Positions 49,841-57,917 of a DNA stretch of 64,000 nt are shown here, in pieces (position 1 is the stretch's first letter; each line of letters starts with the position of its first letter). Position numbers and translations under genes: made by a program. The stretch spans positions 1-64,000 of the forward strand of contig CAZAJB010000004.1 of assembly GCA_964485345.1 (NCBI GenBank). Direction: 5' to 3'. The DNA comes from UBA5420 sp964485345. Lineage in GTDB: Bacteria; Bacillota; Limnochordia; Darwinibacteriales; Darwinibacteriaceae. The notes below the pieces were generated by a model, which worked only from the letters and a program-made list of their open reading frames with translations, had not been told where the DNA came from and made no database searches.

Positions 49841-49937
49841 CGCTTCGCCACCTTTTCCCTCTATTACAATTATTATAGCATAGGTTAATACCCAAGATTA
49901 AAAAGGTATCTGGCAAGGAAGCGAGAATATTGGAGAG

Positions 49938-50843
49938 ATGAAACAGACAGAAAGGATGACGTTCTTGAAAAAGATTAATGTTGTACTCTTGCTTGTAATT
50001 CTTTCCCTGTCCTTAATCGCCTCACCCATGGCACTCTTGGCGGATGAAGGTGATCAGGCCGTCGCGACGGTTAATGGTGTTGCCATCAGTAGCAAAGATT
50101 TCTACGCTACCTTGGAGGCGCAGTACGGTTCTTTTGCCCTGCAGGAGCTAATCCAAAATGAGATGATCAGACAAAAGGCAGATGCTCTAGGGGTTACCTT
50201 TGATGGAGACGACTTCGCCGAAATGTATCAAATGGTCATTGCTCAACTCGGCGGAGTTGAGGGTCTGCAAGCGTTTTTGCTGCAGAACAATGTGTCTGAA
50301 GATGTGTTTATTGCACAATTGCAGTGGAATATGCTTCTAGGTAACTTGGCCAGAGCAGAGGTTGAAGTCCAGGATGGCGCTGTCGAAGCCTTCTTTAAGG
50401 AAAACAGCTCTTACTACGACGAACCAGAGACAGTTGAAGTCAGTCATATTCTTCTGGATACAGAAGAAGAAGCCCAGGAAATCCTGGCTCTACTCACAGA
50501 CGGTGCAGACCTCTTGACCCTCGCAGGTGAACGTTCTTTGGATCCAGGTACGGCCTCCCAGGGCGGGTACCTCGGGGTTGTCCCGAGAGGCTACACTGTT
50601 CCGGAGTTCGAAGAAAAGGCCTTTAGTCTCGCTGTTGGCGAGTACGGTCTAGCAGAGAGTAGCTTCGGCTGGCATGTTATCACGGTTCATGCCAAGAACG
50701 AAGGAAAGACAGCGGTCTTTGCCGAAGTCGCAGTTGAGGTAGAAAACGACTACCGCGGCAGCCAGGCTTTGGATCTAGAGAGCTATCTATTCAAACTTGA
50801 GCAAGAGTCAAACATCCAGATTCAGTGGGCACCACAGCAATAG
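49938..50843 (+). CDS. PpiC-type peptidyl-prolyl isomerase / PrsA-like foldase
   Basis: The 301-residue protein has a signal peptide or anchor (about 10-35), a helical SurA/PrsA-like N-domain (VATVNGVAISSKDFYATLEAQYGSFALQELIQNEMIRQKA), a parvulin domain (about 160-260; EVSHILLDTEEEAQEILALLTDGADLLTLAGERSLDPGTASQGGYLGVVPRGYTVPEFEEKAFSLAVGEYGLAESSFGWHVITV) and a short C-terminal helix. No lipobox Cys is present, so it differs from lipoprotein PrsA. It likely folds exported proteins. The start at 49938 is uncertain because GGAG is close to the ATG; the next ATG is 49956. A strong terminator follows. Confidence 0.85.
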   Translation: MKQTERMTFLKKINVVLLLVILSLSLIASPMALLADEGDQAVATVNGVAISSKDFYATLEAQYGSFALQELIQNEMIRQKADALGVTFDGDDFAEMYQMVIAQLGGVEGLQAFLLQNNVSEDVFIAQLQWNMLLGNLARAEVEVQDGAVEAFFKENSSYYDEPETVEVSHILLDTEEEAQEILALLTDGADLLTLAGERSLDPGTASQGGYLGVVPRGYTVPEFEEKAFSLAVGEYGLAESSFGWHVITVHAKNEGKTAVFAEVAVEVENDYRGSQALDLESYLFKLEQESNIQIQWAPQQ

Positions 50844-50856
50844 CAGAATGTAAATA

Positions 50857-50889
50857 CGCCCTCTTCTCTCGAGAAGAGGGCGTTTCTTT
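50857..50889 (+). terminator. Terminator of the PpiC gene
   Basis: CGCCCTCTTCTC/GAGAAGAGGGCG, 2-base loop, then TTTCTTT. It may also serve the opposite gcv operon. Confidence 0.85.
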
Positions 50890-50897
50890 GTGCTTTT

Positions 50898-52361
50898 TTA
50901 TGCTTTTTCCCAGCGTAAGACGGGGTGCCGGGCTGCTCTAGACTCGTCGAGTCGCTTCAGCGGTGTTGAATGGGGCGCTGATGTGACAAGTTCTGGGGTT
51001 TCTTTGGCTTCTTGGGCAATCGTCCGCATCACCTCGATAAACTCATCTAGGGTGGACTTTGGCTCTGTCTCCGTAGGCTCAATCATGATAGCCTCGTCAA
51101 CAACCATGGGAAAGTAGACTGTAGGTGCGTGGTAACCATAGTCCAGGAGGCGCTTAGCAATGTCCAGAGTGCGCACTCCATACTTGTCTTTCTGCCAGTT
51201 ACCTGACAAAACAAACTCATGCATGCAGGTGCGATCATAGGCCAATTGGTAGACGTCCTTCAACTTGTGCATCATGTAGTTAGCGTGAAGCACAGCTGTC
51301 TCACTGACCTCTTTAAGCCCCTTCCCGCCATGGGAACGAATGTAGGCATAGGCCCGAGCGTAGACCAGGAAGTTGCCGTAGAAAGAACGGACCCGGCCGA
51401 TGGAGTTCTCGGGTGTGACAAAGGTGTAGCGATCGTCCCGCTTCTCTACAACGGGACCCGGCAAGAACTGTGCCAGCTCTTTGCAGACAACGATGGGTCC
51501 TGCACCTGGTCCGCCGCCACCATGGGGTGTGGAGAACGTCTTGTGTAGGTTGAAGTGGACTACATCAAAGCCCATATCGCCTGGGCGTGCAATACCCATA
51601 ATGGCGTTGGCGTTAGCCCCATCATAGTACAAGAGACCGCCAGCATCATGCACGAGCTTCGCAATTTCGCAAATGTTTTCGTCAAAAAGACCGAGTGTGT
51701 TGGGATTGGTCAGCATGAGACCAGCAGTGTTGGGGCCCACAAGACCCTTGAGGGCTTCTACATCCACGCCGCCGCGCTCGTCTGACGGAACTTCGACTAC
51801 TTTGTAGCCAACCATGGCGCAACTGGCGGGATTGGTTCCATGTGCTGAGTCGGGAATGATCATCTCGTTACGATGACCTTCTCCCCGGTGGGCGTGATAA
51901 GCCTTAATGACCATCAAACCAGTTAACTCACCATGGGCTCCTGCCGCTGGCTGTAAGGTCGTTGCATCAAGACCTGAAATGACAGCAAGGTACTGGCCAA
52001 GGTTGTACATAAGCTCGAGAGCCCCTTGTACGGTCTCTTCAGGCTGGTAGGGATGAATCGTTGCAAAGCCTGGAAGGCTTGTTACGTCCTCATTCACCCT
52101 GGGATTATACTTCATGGTGCAGGAGCCGAGGGGATAAAAGCCCACATCGACGCCGTGATTCAACCTAGAAAGCTGGGTGTAATGACGAACGACTTCAAGT
52201 TCGCTGACTTCAGGCAAAGCAGGAGCTTCCTCCCGCAGAAAATCACTGGGAATAAGCTCTGTCACCGGTACTTCAGGAACGTCTAGGTCAGGAAGTCGAT
52301 AGCCCCGTCGCCCAGGTGTGGAGCGTTCGAAAATTAAGGGGACAAGTTTACGTGTGGTCAT
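50898..52361 (-). CDS. gcvPB: Glycine dehydrogenase (decarboxylating) subunit 2
   Basis: The 487-residue subunit carries PLP on Lys274 in VVHFNLHKTFSTPHGGGGPGAGPI. It also shows DSAHGTNPASCAMVGYKVVEV and YDGANANAIMGIARPGDMG. With GcvPA it forms the split P-protein found in Bacillota. It overlaps gcvPA by 4 bases and is last in the gcvT-gcvH-gcvPA-gcvPB operon. Confidence 0.97.
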   Translation of the reverse strand: MTTRKLVPLIFERSTPGRRGYRLPDLDVPEVPVTELIPSDFLREEAPALPEVSELEVVRHYTQLSRLNHGVDVGFYPLGSCTMKYNPRVNEDVTSLPGFATIHPYQPEETVQGALELMYNLGQYLAVISGLDATTLQPAAGAHGELTGLMVIKAYHAHRGEGHRNEMIIPDSAHGTNPASCAMVGYKVVEVPSDERGGVDVEALKGLVGPNTAGLMLTNPNTLGLFDENICEIAKLVHDAGGLLYYDGANANAIMGIARPGDMGFDVVHFNLHKTFSTPHGGGGPGAGPIVVCKELAQFLPGPVVEKRDDRYTFVTPENSIGRVRSFYGNFLVYARAYAYIRSHGGKGLKEVSETAVLHANYMMHKLKDVYQLAYDRTCMHEFVLSGNWQKDKYGVRTLDIAKRLLDYGYHAPTVYFPMVVDEAIMIEPTETEPKSTLDEFIEVMRTIAQEAKETPELVTSAPHSTPLKRLDESRAARHPVLRWEKA

Positions 52362-53704
52362 GAGATCAACCCCCTTAGCAGATTTACAAAGCTGTCAATT
52401 TCTTCTTTGGTCCTTGCTTCGGTTACCGAGAAAAGTACGCTCTCAGGCAGACCAAAGCGTGCCAGTGGCAGACCACCGACAAAGCCATGTTCAGCTAGGC
52501 GAATGTTGACTTCATCCCAGTCTACAGAACCCTGAATGACGAACTCCCTAAAGGAAGGTGCGCTAAAGCGCGAAGACAAGCCTTCAATTTCCAGTAGGCG
52601 TTTCTTCAGGTAATTGGCCTTTTGCAGGGATTGATATCCTACATCCCTAAAGCCCTCTTTGCCTGTTACACTAAGGTAAATGGCTGCCATCAGGGCATTT
52701 AAGGCTTGGTTGGAACAAATATTCGATGTTGCTTTTTCCCGGCGAATGTGTTGTTCCCGGGTCTGCAGGGTCAAGACAAAACCTCTTGTGCCATCTGTAT
52801 CCACGGTCTCGCCGACGACACGACCGGGCATCCGGCGAATCAGTTTGGTGCCTGTGGTGGCAAAAAACCCGAGGGATGGTCCGCCAAAGCCCATGGAATT
52901 ACCGAGGCTTTGACCGTCACCTACTACGATGTGTGCACCAAGTTCCCCTGGGGACTTCAGCAGGCTTAGGCTGATCGGATCGACTGCCATAACCAGCAAA
53001 GCACCGTGCTCTTCAGCGACTTTTTTAAAGGGAGCAATGTTTTCCAAGAGGCCAAAAAAGTTAGGCTGTTGTACAACAACGCAGGCTGCTTCAGACCAAG
53101 AAATCCCCTCCGCAGACTCCGGATCTACAAGGCCCGTTGCCTCATCGTAGGGCAGATAGGCGATGGATACATTTTGGCTCTCTAAGTAGAGACGCACAAC
53201 ATCCCGCCATTCAGGATGCAAAGAGGCTGGTAGCACCACAAGTTCGCGCCGAGTGGCAGCGCAAGCCATGAGAGCTGCTTCCGCCAAAGCGCTGGCGCCA
53301 TCGTACATGGAAGCGTTCGATGCTTCCATACCTGTCAACTCGCAAATCAGCGTTTGATACTCGAAAATGCTCTGCAAGACCCCCTGGGTGATTTCGGGCT
53401 GGTAGGGTGTGTAAGCGGTGAGAAACTCGCCCCGACCCGCAAGATGCTTAATGACACTGGGAATCAAATGGTCATAGGATCCTGCACCTAAGAAGGAGAC
53501 GGAGGACTGGAGATCGTTGTTCTTGCTGGCAAGTTCCGAAAAATGACGTACCAGTTCGGCCTCGCTTAAGGGTGCAGGGAGATCAAGGTCGGCGTGAAGA
53601 CGTATTTCCTTGGGGATAGCGGTAAATAGATCATCTACCTTGTCTACCCCAATGGTTTCTAGCATCTCTTGCCGTTCCTCCTTGGTCAGCGGAAGATAGC
53701 GCAT
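52358..53704 (-). CDS. gcvPA: Glycine dehydrogenase (decarboxylating) subunit 1
   Basis: The 448-residue subunit has MRYLPLTKEERQEMLETIGVDKVDDLFTAIPKEIR, SFLGAGSYDHLIPSVIKHLAGRGEFLTAYTPYQPEITQGVLQSIFEYQTLICELTGMEASNASMYDGASALAEAALMA, and GDGQSLGNSMGFGGPSLGFFATT. It is the non-PLP half of the split P-protein. Translation is coupled with gcvPB (4-base overlap), and it follows gcvH by 2 bases. Confidence 0.97.
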   Translation of the reverse strand: MRYLPLTKEERQEMLETIGVDKVDDLFTAIPKEIRLHADLDLPAPLSEAELVRHFSELASKNNDLQSSVSFLGAGSYDHLIPSVIKHLAGRGEFLTAYTPYQPEITQGVLQSIFEYQTLICELTGMEASNASMYDGASALAEAALMACAATRRELVVLPASLHPEWRDVVRLYLESQNVSIAYLPYDEATGLVDPESAEGISWSEAACVVVQQPNFFGLLENIAPFKKVAEEHGALLVMAVDPISLSLLKSPGELGAHIVVGDGQSLGNSMGFGGPSLGFFATTGTKLIRRMPGRVVGETVDTDGTRGFVLTLQTREQHIRREKATSNICSNQALNALMAAIYLSVTGKEGFRDVGYQSLQKANYLKKRLLEIEGLSSRFSAPSFREFVIQGSVDWDEVNIRLAEHGFVGGLPLARFGLPESVLFSVTEARTKEEIDSFVNLLRGLIS

Positions 53705-53706
53705 AC

Positions 53707-54084
53707 TTAAACCCCCTTCAGAAATGCTTCATACTCCTGTTTGTTCATTAAATCGCCTGTTTGAGCAACACCTTCAACTTCAATTTCCACAATCCAACCC
53801 TGATCTAGAGGAGATTCGTTGACCAGCTCAGGACTGTCTTCGAGAGCTTCGTTAACTGCCACAATTTCGCCGCTCACAGGAGAATAGACATCGCTTACAG
53901 CCTTGACGGACTCAAGGGCGGCGATACCTTCGCCTTCTTCCACCGTATCGCCTACGGAAGGAAGATCGACAAAAACGATGTCGCCCAACTCATTTTGAGC
54001 ATAGTCGCTGACGCCAAGGCGGATGATATTGCCTTTAACTAAAAGCCACTCATGTTCTTTGGTAAACCGTAACTGTTCACTCAT
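53707..54084 (-). CDS. gcvH: Glycine cleavage system H protein
   Basis: The 125-residue lipoyl carrier has TKEHEWLLVKGNIIRLGVSDYAQNELGDIVFVDLPSVGDTV and the lipoylation site ALESVKAVSDVYSP with Lys61. It shuttles the aminomethyl group between P, T and L proteins. It lies between gcvT and gcvPA. Confidence 0.97.
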   Translation of the reverse strand: MSEQLRFTKEHEWLLVKGNIIRLGVSDYAQNELGDIVFVDLPSVGDTVEEGEGIAALESVKAVSDVYSPVSGEIVAVNEALEDSPELVNESPLDQGWIVEIEVEGVAQTGDLMNKQEYEAFLKGV

Positions 54085-54142
54085 GATGAAACCTCCTAGT
54101 GTTTTTTTGAGTTATCGCAAAAAGCTTCCGGTCAAGGCGGAA

Positions 54143-55219
54143 TTACGCTAAAAAGCGACCCTTAATAATCTTGGCCCGTGCAAGCTTTTTCCTTACTTGA
54201 ACCTGAATTTCTGTATCTGCTTTAGCGTAGGCCACTTCCACATAGCCCATTCCGATAGGATGGTCGAGGGTGGGGGAATGGGTGCCACTGGTGACAACGC
54301 CAATTTCTTCGCCCTCAAGGTTGAGGAGTGGGTAACCCTGACGGGGAATTCCCTTATCGAGCATGGTAAATGCAACGAGCTTTCGCTGGACGCCTTCATC
54401 CTTTTGCTTCTGAAGAACGTCTCTGCCAACGAAAGACCCTTTATCAAGCTTGATAAAACGATTCAGGCCGGCCTCCAAAGGAGTTATATCTTCGCCAATG
54501 TCGTTTCCGTAAAGGGGCATTCTGGCTTCGAGACGCAGACTATCACGGGCGCCTAAACCAATCGGTTTTACACCGTATTGTTCACCCTTTTGTAGGCATT
54601 CATCCCATAATTTTTCGGCTAGGGCGTTGGGAAAGTAAAGCTCAAAGCCATCTTCGCCGGTGTAACCCGTGCGAGAGACGAGAAGCTTCGTGCCTTCGTA
54701 TGTAACTTGAATAAAGGTATAGTTTTTCAGTTCAGATAGAGATAGACCGAGAATCTCTTCAACGAGAGGTGCTGACTTTGGACCCTGCACAGCGATTAGG
54801 GTCAGCTCATCACTGAGATCCCGCAGCTCTGTTTCAGGCCGGAGGTTTGCCTTGATCCAGGCATAGTCTTTCGCTGCATTAGATGCATTGACGACCAACC
54901 AAAAACCGTCAGCTGTACGATACACCAGGATATCATCAATAAACCCACCGTTTTCATTGGTGAGAGGGCTGTATTGAATTTCACCCTCCTTAAGAACGCT
55001 GGCATCGTTGGTGGTAACATAATTTACGGTATCTAGGGCACCCGGGCCGGTCAATTCGAATTCGCCCATGTGGGTCAAATCGAAAATACCAACCTTCGTC
55101 CTCACCGTATTGTGTTCCTCCAAAACCCCAACATACTGTACAGGCATCTCAAACCCTGCATAGTCCACCATCTTGGCCCCAAGGGCACGGTGTCTAGCTG
55201 TTAATGGAGTTTGTTTCAA
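54143..55219 (-). CDS. gcvT: Glycine cleavage system T protein (aminomethyltransferase)
   Basis: The 358-residue enzyme has KQTPLTARHRALGAKMVDYAGFEMPVQYVGVLEEHNTVRTKVGIFDLTHMGEFELTGPGA, TGYTGEDGFELYF and LGARDSLRLEARMPLYGNDIGEDITPLEAGLNRFIKLDKG. It transfers the methylene unit to tetrahydrofolate. The start is a TTG with AAAGGAGA at good spacing. No glycine riboswitch was seen in the leader. It opens the operon. Confidence 0.97.
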   Translation of the reverse strand: MKQTPLTARHRALGAKMVDYAGFEMPVQYVGVLEEHNTVRTKVGIFDLTHMGEFELTGPGALDTVNYVTTNDASVLKEGEIQYSPLTNENGGFIDDILVYRTADGFWLVVNASNAAKDYAWIKANLRPETELRDLSDELTLIAVQGPKSAPLVEEILGLSLSELKNYTFIQVTYEGTKLLVSRTGYTGEDGFELYFPNALAEKLWDECLQKGEQYGVKPIGLGARDSLRLEARMPLYGNDIGEDITPLEAGLNRFIKLDKGSFVGRDVLQKQKDEGVQRKLVAFTMLDKGIPRQGYPLLNLEGEEIGVVTSGTHSPTLDHPIGMGYVEVAYAKADTEIQVQVRKKLARAKIIKGRFLA

Positions 55220-55300
55220 CTGTCCATCTCCTTTCTCAATTCTTGGTGATCCTTATCATCGGACACTAACTCTTTCTCCATGGGAAACCAGTTTCCTTCT

Positions 55301-55329
55301 GTCACACATTCTTCTTCTGAGGATATAAT
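55301..55329 (+). promoter_or_regulatory. Possible promoter of the small ORF at 55368
   Basis: GTCACA (55301-55306), 17 bases, TATAAT (55324-55329); the -35 matches at 4 of 6 positions. Confidence 0.4.
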
Positions 55330-55367
55330 ATGGGGCAACGATTCGAGTCTGTAAGGGGGATAAGAAC

Positions 55368-55463
55368 ATGTTCTTGCTCAAGAAGATTATGGATCCCATT
55401 CTAAAAGCTCGGCAAAAGACAATGATTCTTATTTGGCATCGCAAACGACGGCGGCCGGTATAA
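55368..55463 (+). CDS. Small ORF (31 aa), cationic, possibly membrane-active
   Basis: An ATG at 55368 follows GGGGGAT by 7 bases and opens a 31-residue frame: MFLLKKIMDPILKARQKTM, then a short hydrophobic piece and WHRKRRRPV. A TATAAT box sits 39 bases upstream. The amphipathic, highly basic composition fits a small membrane-associated peptide or toxin-like protein, but there is no other evidence. It faces away from gcvT and leads into the DnaA-box cluster. Confidence 0.4.
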   Translation: MFLLKKIMDPILKARQKTMILIWHRKRRRPV

Positions 55464-55502
55464 CGCTAATAAACTTCGGCAAGTGGTCTCTAGCTGGGGT
55501 TT

Positions 55503-55556
55503 TATCCGTAGTTATGCACAGTATCCACAACCGCTGTGGATAACTATGTGGATACT
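55503..55556. promoter_or_regulatory. Cluster of four to five DnaA boxes
   Basis: TTATGCACA (55513-55521), GTATCCACA (55522-55530), TTATCCACA in reverse (55536-55544) and GTATCCACA in reverse (55548-55556), with a weaker TTATCCGTA at 55503. The middle two form a TATCCACA/TGTGGATA palindrome. Four sites in 44 bp is far above chance. It overlaps the end of the TPR gene. Confidence 0.75.
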
Positions 55557-56083
55557 CATCGGCTGAGAAGATAGAAAAGGGCTAGCCCAATTACGATCAG
55601 TACAGCCCAACCAACACTCACGATGCGCCGCCTCTTTGGGTTGCGCCGAGTTTCATCGCGGAATCTATGGCGCTCTGACTTGGACGCTTGTTTCATCAAG
55701 TCGACGCCTCGACCGATCTTTCCACTTTTCCTGTACAAGACCCCGAGGTTATGCATGGCCGTCGGGTTACTTGGATCAAGGGCTAGGGCGCGCTCATAGG
55801 CTGCTTTGGCCCGATCTATCCAACCATGCTCGGCATAGATATTGCCGAGGTTCGAGTGTGCGGTTGCCAGTTGGGAGTCAAGGGCCAGCGCTTGGTTGAA
55901 ACAGTCTTCGGCCTGCCGCAAATCGTTGCGCCGAGCATAGACGACCCCTAACTTGTTATATCCATGGGCATGCTCTGGATCCAATTCTACTACTTTGCGC
56001 AGACATTCTTCCGCGGAATCGAGCTCCCAGGCCTCCAAGTGCACTAACGCCTCTTCATACAGTTTGTCGACTTCGGGTGTCAT
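55556..56083 (-). CDS. TPR protein with C-terminal membrane anchor
   Basis: The protein has 175 residues from the ATG at 56083 (AAGGTGG). It contains three to four tetratricopeptide repeats at about 5-115 (DSAEECLRKVVELDPEHAHGYNKLGVVYARRNDLRQAEDCFNQALALDSQLATAHSNLGNIYAEHGWIDRAKAAYERALALDP), a basic linker and a single membrane segment at the end. It is a tail-anchored protein-binding module. A TATAAT occurs at 56115-56120 on the minus strand, without a good -35. Function is unknown. Confidence 0.8.
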   Translation of the reverse strand: MTPEVDKLYEEALVHLEAWELDSAEECLRKVVELDPEHAHGYNKLGVVYARRNDLRQAEDCFNQALALDSQLATAHSNLGNIYAEHGWIDRAKAAYERALALDPSNPTAMHNLGVLYRKSGKIGRGVDLMKQASKSERHRFRDETRRNPKRRRIVSVGWAVLIVIGLALFYLLSR

Positions 56084-56146
56084 CAGGCCACCACCTTCGC
56101 TCATAAGTGCTTCCATTATACCTAAGAGCGTAGGAAATTGCCATCC

Positions 56147-57154
56147 TTATGCCTTCCGATCAAATAGGAGGATGCGCCCGAGATTGGCTAAGATCCAAAG
56201 CCCGGCCAAGCCAAGAATGGGGTAAGCTATCCTAATGAGGGGCCCAAAGCCCAGATGCGATAGGGCAAGAGAGGCTCCAGTAGCTAAGAGGGTTGCCTTG
56301 CCCCAAGTCATGTGTGCCAAGCTCTGCATACGGCTCACCAAGGCCAACAAATGGGCTAGCGCCGTTGAATACATGGACCCCCAGAGCATGACCTGATAAA
56401 CTCGTAAAGCGAGGGGCCCCCGGGAAACCACCAGCTCACGCAAGGGAAAGGCCGACTGCAACCCGTCTTGACCCAGGGTGGAGAGGGCCAAGAAAAGCAG
56501 AACCATGCTGGTTCCTAGAACCAGGTTGCCGACCAAGACTGCAATCCAGCGTTCTTTCTTTGTCTTGAGGTAGGGCTGAACACTGGCCAGGACCGCCAGG
56601 GAGAAACCGAGATTATAGGAGGCATAAAGGGTACCAGCATCCAAGGAAGCCCAAGAATCCTGGTCAAGCAGGCGCTCGCCTACTCCAGGGAGGTATTCAA
56701 AGGTCAAGGCGCAAAGGATGATTACTAGACATGGTGCCAAGTAGGCGCTCACTTTGCTAACGCCGACGGCCCCTTTATAAAGGGCTGCCAGGATCAGTAG
56801 CACCGTACCGAACTGGAGCATAAGCTTGGGTAGCGCAGTAGATCCTTGAGCACCTATGCCCGCTAGCATGACGCTGGTTCCGATCAAAAGAAACACGGAA
56901 TAAAGCCAGTCAAAGGCTTTTGCGACGCTCGGGCCAAAAAGGGAAAAAAGCTCCGCATACGAAGAGATGTTGTGTCTGGCGCAAACCTCAAGAATGAGTG
57001 CCGTGCCCAGTGTGAGCAGGGAGATGGTCAGGGCGATCCCAGCTAGGCCTTGTTTTCCGTAGCTTACGAAAAATACGACCAGTTCTTGACCAGAGGCAAA
57101 TCCAGCCCCAATCATCCCTGCAATGTACAGGGCTATAACGGACCACAAGCTCAC
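56147..57154 (-). CDS. YkvI-type membrane transporter
   Basis: The 335-residue protein has ten hydrophobic segments and the YkvI pattern: YIAGMIGAGFASGQELVVFFVSYGKQGLAGI, then AFDWLYSVFLLIGTSVMLAGIGAQGS and LDAGTLYASYNLGFSLAVLASVQPYLKTKKERW. The GAGFASGQE motif is like the unwound helix 1 of the APC/LeuT fold. Substrate is unknown. The GTG start is preceded by GGGGTGG. It is the last gene before the reversal of strand at yyaC. Confidence 0.8.
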   Translation of the reverse strand: MSLWSVIALYIAGMIGAGFASGQELVVFFVSYGKQGLAGIALTISLLTLGTALILEVCARHNISSYAELFSLFGPSVAKAFDWLYSVFLLIGTSVMLAGIGAQGSTALPKLMLQFGTVLLILAALYKGAVGVSKVSAYLAPCLVIILCALTFEYLPGVGERLLDQDSWASLDAGTLYASYNLGFSLAVLASVQPYLKTKKERWIAVLVGNLVLGTSMVLLFLALSTLGQDGLQSAFPLRELVVSRGPLALRVYQVMLWGSMYSTALAHLLALVSRMQSLAHMTWGKATLLATGASLALSHLGFGPLIRIAYPILGLAGLWILANLGRILLFDRKA

Positions 57155-57211
57155 ACCACCACCCCCCTAGAGCCTATTCGGGCAGACGGATTGCTATGTG
57201 CCGAACTTTTT

Positions 57212-57242
57212 GTGCATAAACTGTACCAAGGGTGCATAAACT
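57212..57242 (+). promoter_or_regulatory. Possible forespore promoter upstream of yyaC
   Basis: GTGCATAAACT occurs twice, 20 bp apart (57212-57222 and 57232-57242). GCATA (57214-57218) and CATAAAC (57235-57241) 16 bases apart resemble sigma-F/sigma-G -35 and -10 elements. The -10 match is partial. Confidence 0.4.
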
Positions 57243-57271
57243 AAGACAAGTTTACTCCCTGGAGGTGGAGC

Positions 57272-57868
57272 ATGTTTTTTGAATCCGACATAGTGGGACG
57301 AACTCATTTTGGTGATCCTTTATCTTCGGCAAATCTCGCGGTGACATTGGCTTCTTTGCAGTTAAAACCCTATGTAGACATTGTCTGTGTGGGCACAGAT
57401 CGCTCGACAGGAGACGCTTTAGGCCCCTTCATTGGATCTGCCTTAGTTAAGAGACAAGAAGAAGGACTCCTACCTAGTAGCGTGGCTGTACACGGAACGA
57501 TCCACCATCCAGTACACGCCCTTAATCTTGACGAAACAATAGGCCGAATCAACCAAGATGGCCGTGAAAGCACGATCATAGCCATCGACGCTTGTTTAGG
57601 TAGGGTCAAAAGCATTGGCTACATTTCCGTGAAGAAAGGCCCCTTGCATCCTGGGACGGGGGTTAGTAAACAACTCCCAACGGTAGGCCATTACCACATC
57701 ATCGGTGTTGTGAATGTGGCTGGGTTTATGGAGCATGTGGTATTACAAAACACCCGCCTTAGCCTAGTGATGCAGATGGCGGATGTTATCACAGAAGCTT
57801 TGACAATGTGTTTAGCCAATCATCTTTCCGCAGTGGAGGCAGCTCCTGGCTCCTGGCAGACGGTTTAG
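57272..57868 (+). CDS. yyaC: Spore-protease-related protein YyaC
   Basis: The 198-residue protein has the YyaC pattern YVDIVCVGTDRSTGDALGPFIGSALVKRQEE, then AVHGTIHHPVHALNLDETIGRI and ESTIIAIDACLGRVKSIGYISVKKGPLHPGTGVSKQLPTVGHYHIIGVVNVAGFMEHVVLQNTRLSLVMQMADVI. It resembles the fold of the GPR spore protease and hydrogenase-maturation proteases and is conserved in spore formers next to parB. Start at ATG after GGAGGTGGAG. It ends just before a parS palindrome. Confidence 0.9.
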   Translation: MFFESDIVGRTHFGDPLSSANLAVTLASLQLKPYVDIVCVGTDRSTGDALGPFIGSALVKRQEEGLLPSSVAVHGTIHHPVHALNLDETIGRINQDGRESTIIAIDACLGRVKSIGYISVKKGPLHPGTGVSKQLPTVGHYHIIGVVNVAGFMEHVVLQNTRLSLVMQMADVITEALTMCLANHLSAVEAAPGSWQTV

Positions 57869-57887
57869 CAGATATGGACTGTTTCTA

Positions 57888-57915
57888 AAGGAGTGTTCCA
57901 CGTGGAACACTCCTT
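57888..57915. promoter_or_regulatory. parS site within a 28-bp perfect palindrome
   Basis: The 16-bp TGTTCCACGTGGAACA (57894-57909) matches the parS consensus TGTTNCACGTGNAACA. It lies inside a 28-bp perfect palindrome between yyaC and parB, which could also end transcription from both sides. Confidence 0.9.
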
Positions 57916-57917
57916 AT

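Noticed and set aside
55220..55360. Glycine riboswitch before gcvT
   Set aside because: No GGAGA core or tandem aptamer pattern is visible; only a GGAAAC/GTTTCC hairpin is present.
55503..55556. Calling the DnaA-box cluster oriC
   Set aside because: There is no AT-rich unwinding element and no dnaA/dnaN nearby; mnmE at the edge puts the usual oriC outside the window.
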